This document shows, one piece after another, positions 58,249-64,000 of a DNA stretch of 64,000 bases; the stretch's first letter is position 1, and each line of letters begins with the position of its first letter. The DNA is from DASUPK01 sp963695805. GTDB taxonomy: Bacteria > Actinomycetota > Thermoleophilia > Solirubrobacterales > 70-9. Made by a program: the position numbers and the translations under genes. The notes beneath the pieces are model-generated. The model worked only from the letters and a program-made list of their open reading frames with translations. It did no database searches and was not told where the DNA came from. The stretch covers positions 62,001 through 126,000 of the forward strand of contig CAVOHV010000006.1 of the NCBI GenBank assembly GCA_963695805.1, read 5' to 3'.

Positions 58249-58303
58249 GGGCGCGTGGTACTGTGGCCGCGTCAGACCAGGACGCTTGAAGGGAGACGCT
58301 TTT

Positions 58304-58753
58304 ATGAGCAGAGCAGGGAAGGGCGCGACGTTCGTCGCGCTGGTGGTGGCGGGCGCACTTCTGATTCCCGTCTCGCAGGCGGGAGCCGGCGCACGGATTG
58401 CGAGCGGCGGCGACGGACCGATCGCGACCAAGTCCGGTGCGATCGTCAACTTCGTCCCCGCCGGGAAGCTCAAGATCGCGAAGCACTTTCAGCCGCTCGG
58501 GGTCTGCTCGATCAACTGCACGGTGACCGGGACCGCGATCATCAAGGGCATGGGACTCAAGCTGCCGATCAGCGATACCGGGTCGTTCGCGGCCAGCGCG
58601 CCGTTCGGCCTCAGGATCACGGTCCAGGGTGCCCTCCTGAACGCGATGAAGGACCATCCAGGCAAGTTCCGGCTGAACGTGACGTACAGCGCGACCGACC
58701 CGACGACCGGGGCGATGGACTCGGTGTCGCGGTCCTTCAAGTTCAGGCGTTAG
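58304..58753 (+). CDS. Secreted protein of unknown function
   Basis: 149 aa from ATG 58304, GGGAG ribosome site 8 nt upstream. Signal peptide MSRAGKGATFVALVVAGALL ... VSQAGA, then a soluble beta-rich domain of about 115 residues with two Cys (GVCSINCTVTG) that may form a disulfide. No known family recognised. It stands between metG and the trypsin-like protease gene. Confidence 0.65.
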   Translation: MSRAGKGATFVALVVAGALLIPVSQAGAGARIASGGDGPIATKSGAIVNFVPAGKLKIAKHFQPLGVCSINCTVTGTAIIKGMGLKLPISDTGSFAASAPFGLRITVQGALLNAMKDHPGKFRLNVTYSATDPTTGAMDSVSRSFKFRR

Positions 58754-58778
58754 AGCGGCACTGCCGATCGGCATCGTG

Positions 58779-59624
58779 ATGCTGTCGCGAACCACCAGGG
58801 TGGGAATGGCGCTGATCTGCGCCGCAGGACTGCTCGCGTCCGTCGCCGGGGTTTCGGCCACGGCGAAGGCCCCGCGCGCCAGGACGAGCGTGATCGGCGG
58901 GAGTGCTGCGAGCCTGTCGAATTGGGGCTTCGCAGCGGCGGTGCTGACCCCGCACACGCTTTGCACTGGCTCGGTGATCTCGCCCACGAAGGTGCTCACC
59001 GCCGCGCACTGTGTGGCCAGCCCGTCGACGATGACCGTGCGGACCAATTCGAACCTGGCGTTCGCCGGGGGCGATGTGCATGCCGTCAGCGCGGCGGCGG
59101 TCAACCCCGATTGGACGCACGGCTTCATCGGCGACGTCGCCGTGCTCACCCTCGGGACTCCCACCAGCGCTCCGGCTATCCAGCTGGCGAGCGCGACCGA
59201 GGATTCGGCGCTGACCAGGCCGGGGACGGTCGTCTCAGTGGCCGGATTCGGCGCCAGGAATCCCGCCCCGCGTCGCAAGCCGAAGATCGGGTTGCTGATG
59301 CAGGCCAACGTCTCGATGCGTGGCTTCTGCCCGCTGCCGACCTCGGTGATGTGCGACGCGGGCGGCAAGTCCGGGCTGATCGCGATCGCGAAGATCGGGC
59401 GGAAGGTCCGCAAGCGGTCGATCCAGAGGACGATCTGCGAGGGCGACAGCGGGGGGCCGATGGTGGCCCAGAGCCCCGCGGGCCCGAGGCAGGTCGGCAT
59501 GGCGGAGGCGACCGAGGCTCCGCCGAAGCACTCGGCGTTCGGCTTCGTCTGGTGCGGGCTCAAGGGCTTCCCGGCGATCCACACGCGAGTCGCCTCCTGG
59601 CTGAGCTTCATACAAAGCGGCTAG
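58779..59624 (+). CDS. Secreted trypsin-like serine protease (S1)
   Basis: 281 aa from ATG 58779 (GTG 58776 possible). Signal peptide (VGMALICAAGLLASVAGVSA), a short propeptide-like stretch, then VIGGSAASLSNWG (activation-type IGG), TAAHC (His), GDVAVLTL (Asp) and CEGDSGGPM (Ser) giving the complete triad. It has four or more Cys for disulfides and a normal length for a bacterial S1 protease. Activation would need cleavage before VIGG. It is placed between metG and tatD. Confidence 0.88.
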   Translation: MLSRTTRVGMALICAAGLLASVAGVSATAKAPRARTSVIGGSAASLSNWGFAAAVLTPHTLCTGSVISPTKVLTAAHCVASPSTMTVRTNSNLAFAGGDVHAVSAAAVNPDWTHGFIGDVAVLTLGTPTSAPAIQLASATEDSALTRPGTVVSVAGFGARNPAPRRKPKIGLLMQANVSMRGFCPLPTSVMCDAGGKSGLIAIAKIGRKVRKRSIQRTICEGDSGGPMVAQSPAGPRQVGMAEATEAPPKHSAFGFVWCGLKGFPAIHTRVASWLSFIQSG

Positions 59625-59643
59625 CCGCTCATAAACTCGGCGC

Positions 59644-60414
59644 GTGGTCGATACCCACGCGCACCTCGCTCTCTGCGAGGCGGACGAGGATGAGCTGGTC
59701 GCGGCGGCCCGCAGGGTGGGCGTTCGTCGCATCCTGACCGTCGGGCTCGGGGAGGATTCGAATCCCGGCGCCATTCGGTCCGCCGAGGAAGAGGATGGGG
59801 TGTTCGCGGCGGTGGGCCGGCATCCGAACGGCGCGGCCGGCTTCGACGAGACGGCGGCGCAGGCGATCGGGGAGCTCGCCGCGCGCCCGGAGGTGGTCGC
59901 GATTGGGGAGACCGGCCTCGACTTCTACCGGGACACCGCCGATCCCGATGACCAGCGCCGGGCGTTCTCGGCGCAGATCTCGATCGCCAGAAGCGCGGGC
60001 AAGCCCCTCGTCGTCCACCTGCGCGATCCCGACGGGTCCGAAGAGGCGGTCGCGGAGGCCTTCGCGACCCTCGACGATGAGGCGGAGGGCGTGCCGGTGA
60101 TCCTCCACTGCTTTTCCGCCGGCCCGGCCTGGGCGGAGCGGGCGGCGGAGCGTGGCTGGTACTGCTCCTTCGCCGGCAACCTCACCTATCCGAAATCGGA
60201 GCCGATCCGCGAGGCCGCGGCGCTCGTCGCCGACGACCGCCTGCTCGTGGAGACCGACTCGCCGTTCCTTTCGCCGCAGCCGATGCGGGGCAAGCCGAAC
60301 CAGCCGGCGAACGTGGTGGCGACCGCGGAGCGGCTCGCCGAGGTCCGCGGTGTCGCCTACGATGATCTGGAGCGAACGGTGGAGGCGAACGCCGCGAGAG
60401 TGTTCGGGTGGTGA
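59644..60414 (+). CDS. tatD: TatD-family metal-dependent deoxyribonuclease
   Basis: 256 aa, GTG start. TIM-barrel metallo-hydrolase: VDTHAHLALCEADEDE (HxH ligand pair), AIGETGLDFYRDTADPDDQR (Glu/Asp), VVHLRDPDGSEE (His), ILHCFSAGPAWAERAAERGW (His) and LVETDSPFLSPQPMRGKPNQ (Asp). Exonuclease/3'-5' DNase linked to DNA repair and RNA quality control. The 3' end overlaps rsmA by 7 nt in the usual tatD-rsmA-ispE order. Confidence 0.92.
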   Translation: MVDTHAHLALCEADEDELVAAARRVGVRRILTVGLGEDSNPGAIRSAEEEDGVFAAVGRHPNGAAGFDETAAQAIGELAARPEVVAIGETGLDFYRDTADPDDQRRAFSAQISIARSAGKPLVVHLRDPDGSEEAVAEAFATLDDEAEGVPVILHCFSAGPAWAERAAERGWYCSFAGNLTYPKSEPIREAAALVADDRLLVETDSPFLSPQPMRGKPNQPANVVATAERLAEVRGVAYDDLERTVEANAARVFGW

Positions 60415-61220
60415 CCGGCTCCCGCCGGCCGCCGGAGCGCTCGCCACGCCGGCTTGGCCAGAACTTCCTTGCCGACCCCAACCTGCTGGACGCGATCGTG
60501 CGCGAGGCCGCTCTCGACCCGGCGGATGTCGTGCTGGAGGTAGGAGGTGGAGGCGGCACGCTCACTGAGCGGCTGGCGCCGCGGGTGACCCGCCTGTACG
60601 TGGTCGAGGTGGACGAGCGGCTTCGCGAGGACCTCGAGGCGCTCGCGGGAAAGGCCGGAAACATCGACCTGGTCTGGGGCGACGCCCTGCGGGTCGATCT
60701 GGGTGATCTGGCCCCAGCGCCGACGAAGATGGTGGCCAACCTGCCCTACTCGATCGCCACCCCGCTTCTGATCCGGACGATCTCGGAGCTGCCCTCCATC
60801 AAGAGGTGGGTGGTGATGGTCCAGCGCGAGATCGCCGACCGCCTCCGGGCCGAGCCGGGAACCAGGGAGTACGGGTCGGCGAGCGTGATGGTGCAACTGG
60901 CCTGCGAGGTCATCCTGTTGCGCACCGTCGACCCCGCCGTCTTCGTACCGCGGCCGCGGGTCGGGTCCGCTCTGCTGGAGCTGCGCCGGACGGGGCCTGC
61001 TCCGGCGGAGCGGCTGGCCAGGGTGGTCCGTGCGGCGTTCGCGCACAGGCGCAAGTCGATGGCCCGCTCGCTGGAGCTCGCCGCGCCGGGGACGCTCGAG
61101 CCTGCCCGGGGGGCCCTGGAGGAGATCGGGCGGCCCGCCGATGCCCGCGCGGAGACGCTCTCGCCGGCGGACTTCGAGCGCTTCGCGGAGGCACTGGCCG
61201 AGCGGGGAGTCGAGTTGTGA
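60408..61220 (+). CDS. rsmA: 16S rRNA (adenine1518-N6/adenine1519-N6)-dimethyltransferase
   Basis: 270 aa, GTG start. KsgA/RsmA family: RRLGQNFLADPNLLDAIVRE (L-G-Q-N-F-L), VLEVGGGGGTLTERLAPRVT (SAM motif; EVGGGGG where EIGPGxG is usual), VANLPYSIATPLLIR (NLPY) and VPRPRVGSALLEL. It dimethylates two adenines near the 3' end of 16S rRNA. The overlap with tatD and 4-nt GTGA overlap with ispE show a tight operon. Confidence 0.93.
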   Translation: MVTGSRRPPERSPRRLGQNFLADPNLLDAIVREAALDPADVVLEVGGGGGTLTERLAPRVTRLYVVEVDERLREDLEALAGKAGNIDLVWGDALRVDLGDLAPAPTKMVANLPYSIATPLLIRTISELPSIKRWVVMVQREIADRLRAEPGTREYGSASVMVQLACEVILLRTVDPAVFVPRPRVGSALLELRRTGPAPAERLARVVRAAFAHRRKSMARSLELAAPGTLEPARGALEEIGRPADARAETLSPADFERFAEALAERGVEL

Positions 61221-62068
61221 TCGACGGACTGCCCGGGACATTGCGCGCGCCCGCCAAGCTCAATCTCTGCCTCTACGTGGGCCCGCGCCGGGACGATGGG
61301 CTGCACGAGATCCGCTCCCTCTTCGAGCCGCTCGAGTTGGCCGATGAGCTCCGGATCAGCAAGGCCGATGCCGACGAGGTGATCTGCGAGGTGATCGAGG
61401 GACCGGATCTGACCGCCACCGCGCTGGGGGCGCTCCGCGAGCACGGCTGGGACGGGCCGCGGCTGCGGATCGAGGTCATCAAGCGGATCCCGGTCGCCGC
61501 CGGACTGGGCGGTGGCAGCGCGGACGCCGCGGCGGTGCTTCGCCTCGCCATGGGTGAGGTCGAGGGGCTGCGCTCGATCGCGGCCGGGATCGGCGCCGAT
61601 GTGCCCTCGCAGCTTCAGCCGCGACCGTGCCTGGTGGCGGGTGCGGGCGAGGTGATCGAGCCCGCCCCGCCGCCTGGGGAGCACGCGGTCGTGCTGGTCC
61701 CCCAGGCGGAGGGTCTCGCGACCGCCGCGGTCTACGCGGAGGCCGACCGCCTCGGTTCGCCGCGTGGTGACGCCGAGCTCGAGGCGATCCGCCGCCGCCT
61801 CCGGGACGCGGTCGACGAGGGTGGGTCGCCGCTCGACTACCGCGAGCATCTGGTCAATGACCTGCAGGCGGCCGCGATCTCCCTGCGGCCGGAGATCGAG
61901 GATGCGCTGCGGGCGCTCGAGGAGGCAGGTGCTGCGCACGCGATGGTGACCGGGTCGGGGCCGACGGCGTTCGGCCTCTACCCGACGGCGGATCAGGCGG
62001 CCGCCGCCGTGGCCGAGCTGCGCAGCGGCTTTCGGGACGTGATCGCGACCGGCCCGCTGACGACGTGA
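61217..62068 (+). CDS. ispE: 4-diphosphocytidyl-2-C-methyl-D-erythritol kinase
   Basis: 283 aa, GTG overlapping the rsmA stop (GTGA). IspE phosphorylates CDP-ME in the MEP isoprenoid route. APAKLNLCLYVGPRRDDGLH, then GHMP kinase motif PVAAGLGGGSADAAAVLRLA (ATP loop) and VTGSGPTAFGLYP (motif 3). Lys/Asp residues of the active site are in AKLN and ADAA. The length is normal for the family. A following GTGA overlap leads to the DedA-PAP2 gene. Confidence 0.92.
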   Translation: MIDGLPGTLRAPAKLNLCLYVGPRRDDGLHEIRSLFEPLELADELRISKADADEVICEVIEGPDLTATALGALREHGWDGPRLRIEVIKRIPVAAGLGGGSADAAAVLRLAMGEVEGLRSIAAGIGADVPSQLQPRPCLVAGAGEVIEPAPPPGEHAVVLVPQAEGLATAAVYAEADRLGSPRGDAELEAIRRRLRDAVDEGGSPLDYREHLVNDLQAAAISLRPEIEDALRALEEAGAAHAMVTGSGPTAFGLYPTADQAAAAVAELRSGFRDVIATGPLTT

Positions 62069-63585
62069 GCAGGGGTATCGACCGGAAGTGGGTGATCCGC
62101 GGCCTGGTCGTGGCGGCGATCGTCGCCTTCTTCGTCTTCCGGGACCAGCTGCCCACCATCAACCTCGACAAGATCATCGAGGACCTGTCCGAGAGCCTCG
62201 GCTCCTGGACCTATCTGCTGGTCGGCACTCTCGCTTTCCTGGAGACAGGCGCGTTCGTCGGATTGGTGGCGCCTGGCGAGTTCACGGTGCTGCTGGGGGG
62301 CGCGGTCGCGTCGCAGGGCGACATCTCGCTGCCGCTGATCATCGCGGTCACCTGGATTTCGGCTTTCGCGGGGGATTCGGTGAGCTTCATGCTCGGCGCG
62401 CATCTTGGGCGTGGGTTCCTGGTCAAGCACGGGCGCCGCGTCGGGATCACGCCAGAACGCCTGAAGCAGGTCGAGACCTACTTCGCGCGCTACGGGGGGA
62501 GGACCATCCTGATCGGGCGCTTCATCGGCCTGGTCCGTGCGCTGGCGCCGTTCATCGCCGGAAGCAGCAAGTTGCGGTACAGGGCCTTCGCCCCGTACAG
62601 CATCCTCGGCACGGGTCTGTGGTCGACCGCTCTGATCCTGCTCGGCTATTTCTTCGCGCGGAGCCTCGACAAGGTCACGAACATCGTCGGCACGGGCCTC
62701 CTGGTCTTCGGGGTCGTCGTCGGGATCGTCGTGGCTCTCGTCGTGGCTTACCGGTTCCTGCGCAAGCCGGAGAACCGGCGCACTGTCGTTGCCGAGATGG
62801 AGAAGAGGCGCGCCCTCCGCCCGATCCTGCGGCTGGGGCGCCGCCTGCGGCCGGAGTTCGAGTTCCTGTGGCGGAGGCTGACGCCGGGTGGCCTGGGCCT
62901 CGAGTTCACGACACTCCTGGCGGTGCTCTCGGTCGGGCTGTTCGTCCTGATCGCCTACTGGATGGTGATCGGGGGCGATCCGGGGCCGACGCCGGGGGAC
63001 CGCACCGCCATGAATGTCGCCGACGACCTGCAGACGGATTGGCTCGTGGACGGGGCGAAGGTGGTCACGAGACTCGGCTCCGGGTGGGTGACCTATCCGC
63101 TCGCCACGGTCGTTGCGATCGTCCTCGCGGTCCGCCGGCGCTGGATGGAATTCTGGGCCCTGGTGGGCGGTACGGTGCTGATCGCGATACTGGTCCCGGA
63201 GATCAAGACGTGGACCGATCGGCCGCGGCCCACGGACCCGCTGGTCTCCGTCGGCGGTTCGGCTTTCCCGAGCGGTCACGCCACCCAGGCGACGCTGTAC
63301 GCCTGGCTCGCGGTGACCTTCGCGCTCAGGCTGGTTCCCGGGATCACGCGGCGAAGCCTCTTGATCGCGGCCGGGATCGCGCTCACGGTGTTGATCGGGC
63401 TGACCCGCATCTATCTGCGGGTCCATTGGATGAGCGACGTGTCTAGCGGCTGGGCGCTGGGGGTTTCGTGCTACGCACTCGCGGCGGCCGTCGTGCTTAC
63501 CGTTGCCCACATCCGACACAATCCGCGGCGTCATGACCGCGGCCCTCAGCTCGACCCTGGCGCCGGTGCTGGCGCTCGGGACTGA
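62065..63585 (+). CDS. DedA-family membrane protein fused to PAP2 phosphatase
   Basis: 506 aa, GTG start overlapping the ispE stop. Residues 40-220 are DedA/SNARE-like: ETGAFVGLVAPGEFTVLLGG, then GDSVSFMLGAHLGRGFLVKH and RFIGLVRALAPFIAGSS. Residues 290-480 are PAP2: KTWTDRPRP (KxxxxxxRP, about 381), FPSGHATQATLYAW (PSGH, about 401) and YLRVHWMSDVSSGW (HxxxD, about 454). The PAP2 site hydrolyses lipid-linked phosphate (for example undecaprenyl or phosphatidate). DedA proteins move polyprenyl phosphate across the membrane; the fusion may join the two steps. It partly overlaps the next small gene. Confidence 0.88.
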   Translation: MSRGIDRKWVIRGLVVAAIVAFFVFRDQLPTINLDKIIEDLSESLGSWTYLLVGTLAFLETGAFVGLVAPGEFTVLLGGAVASQGDISLPLIIAVTWISAFAGDSVSFMLGAHLGRGFLVKHGRRVGITPERLKQVETYFARYGGRTILIGRFIGLVRALAPFIAGSSKLRYRAFAPYSILGTGLWSTALILLGYFFARSLDKVTNIVGTGLLVFGVVVGIVVALVVAYRFLRKPENRRTVVAEMEKRRALRPILRLGRRLRPEFEFLWRRLTPGGLGLEFTTLLAVLSVGLFVLIAYWMVIGGDPGPTPGDRTAMNVADDLQTDWLVDGAKVVTRLGSGWVTYPLATVVAIVLAVRRRWMEFWALVGGTVLIAILVPEIKTWTDRPRPTDPLVSVGGSAFPSGHATQATLYAWLAVTFALRLVPGITRRSLLIAAGIALTVLIGLTRIYLRVHWMSDVSSGWALGVSCYALAAAVVLTVAHIRHNPRRHDRGPQLDPGAGAGARD

Positions 63586-63796
63586 GTACTACCTCTTCGG
63601 CGCCGCCGGATTGCTCTCCGTGAGCGCCTTCGTCGCCCTGATCCTGGTGCCCGCCCTGGGCTCCTACGGGCGCGCCTGGGAGAAGCTGGTCGCTGGGTTC
63701 CTCTCGCTCTTCGTCCTTGCGGCGCTGGTGCTGGTCGGGCTCGTGATCGGGGTCGTCATCTTCCTCAACTGGGACGACATCTCGAAGTGGTTCTAG
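63533..63796 (+). CDS. Small two-segment membrane protein, unknown
   Basis: 87 aa from ATG 63533 (MTAALSSTLAPVLALGTEYY); an ATG at 63503 is also in frame. Two transmembrane segments (FGAAGLLSVSAFVALILVPA; LFVLAALVLVGLVIGVVIFL) with a short loop and a soluble tail of five or so residues. It starts 53 nt inside the end of the DedA-PAP2 gene, so it is translationally linked. No family recognised. Confidence 0.6.
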   Translation: MTAALSSTLAPVLALGTEYYLFGAAGLLSVSAFVALILVPALGSYGRAWEKLVAGFLSLFVLAALVLVGLVIGVVIFLNWDDISKWF

Positions 63797-63824
63797 GTTC
63801 GTAACCCGGACCTACCATGTGCCG

Positions 63825-64000
63825 ATGACTGCGAAGGAGACGCACACCAACCCGAAACGGGTTGCGCCTGGAGGCGCACCCTCGCGTAGAGCCGATCCCG
63901 ACAGCCTCGAAGAGCTCTCGGCGGCGATCGAGGCCGGCGCCGGGATGCCGGCTGTCGCGCGGGCCGCCGCCCGCGCCCTGGACGCGAGCGTCGCCCTGAT
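63825..64000 (+). CDS. Start of a regulator-like gene (3' end outside window)
   Basis: 58 codons visible, start ATG 63825. The text DSLEELSAAIEAGAGMPAVA then RAAARALDASVAL resembles the N-terminal GAF/sensor-like region of PucR/CdaR-type helix-turn-helix regulators (x-AI-EAGxGLPAVARAAARALDASVALx). No DNA-binding part is in view, so the family call is tentative. Confidence 0.5.
   Translation, partial: MTAKETHTNPKRVAPGGAPSRRADPDSLEELSAAIEAGAGMPAVARAAARALDASVAL

Noticed and set aside
58762..58773. TGCCGATCGGCA palindrome after the secreted-protein gene
   Set aside because: Short, no loop and no T tract; no reason to call it a terminator or operator.
59754..59765. GATTCGAATCCC, like a tRNA T-arm
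   Set aside because: Lies inside the tatD coding sequence; no cloverleaf around it.
61993..63534. 513-aa antisense frame across ispE and DedA-PAP2
   Set aside because: Antisense shadow with no known motif; the sense genes are securely identified.
1..64000. CRISPR arrays, insertion sequences, rRNA and tRNA genes, prophage
   Set aside because: No repeat-spacer pattern, transposase, integrase or structural RNA seen anywhere in the window.

Overview
The window is GC-rich bacterial DNA with densely packed genes, many GTG/TTG starts and many 1-8 nt gene overlaps. Gene content (LytR-CpsA-Psr protein, several TetR regulators, a PaaI-type double hot-dog protein, an AbiEi/DUF559 protein, DUF2277, lysine-rich secreted clan-A glycosidases) suggests a high-GC actinobacterium, most likely of the Thermoleophilia (Solirubrobacterales-like). 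This is inferred from protein style; no rRNA or tRNA gene is present to confirm it.

1-15 kb is a cell-surface glycan region. It holds two tandem secreted glycosidases, three GT4 glycosyltransferases (one frameshifted), an O-antigen-ligase-like membrane protein, and aminotransferase, oxidoreductase, acyltransferase and 2-epimerase genes. The last four fit synthesis of a UDP-2,3-diacetamido-mannuronic acid-type sugar (Wbp/Wlb logic). A 378-nt gap at 11905-12282 carries a remnant of a sugar dehydrogenase between imperfect inverted repeats. 14.4-31.5 kb holds an antiporter, a SHOCT membrane protein, a non-classical succinate dehydrogenase (flavoprotein, Fe-S protein and CCG-domain subunit instead of cytochrome b anchors), M50 and M28 peptidases, a TetR/acyl-CoA dehydrogenase operon, a cAMP-style pair (class III cyclase-AAA-TPR protein plus a lone cyclic-nucleotide-binding protein) and isocitrate dehydrogenase. 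At 31.5-32.5 kb an AbiEi/DUF559 gene, framed exactly by two inverted copies of a palindromic repeat, separates icd from mdh.

33-45 kb has a frameshifted winged-helix gene, a 2-hydroxyacid dehydrogenase, a fatty-acid-hydroxylase-type membrane enzyme, a metallo-hydrolase, and a proteostasis block (Hsp20, two distinct Lon proteases, an HxlR regulator). 45-51 kb holds an R2lox-like diiron/SCP2 fusion divergent from a TetR gene with a perfect 22-bp operator, an MFS transporter and glycyl-tRNA synthetase. 50.6-64 kb is mostly housekeeping (rsmI, metG, tatD, rsmA, ispE, a ROK kinase, an LCP protein) plus secreted proteins and a DedA-PAP2 fusion.

The most unusual signal is a dispersed palindromic repeat with a 35-36 nt core (GGCGCTTT, about 19 nt containing TCGYCTATG, AAAGCGCC). 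Four copies were found (23862, 31476, 32420, 56367). Two of them bound the AbiEi/DUF559 gene in inverted orientation, as if it were a small cassette. A second, unrelated 33-nt repeat forms GNRA-tetraloop hairpins at 29829 and 36842. No CRISPR array, insertion sequence, rRNA or tRNA was found.
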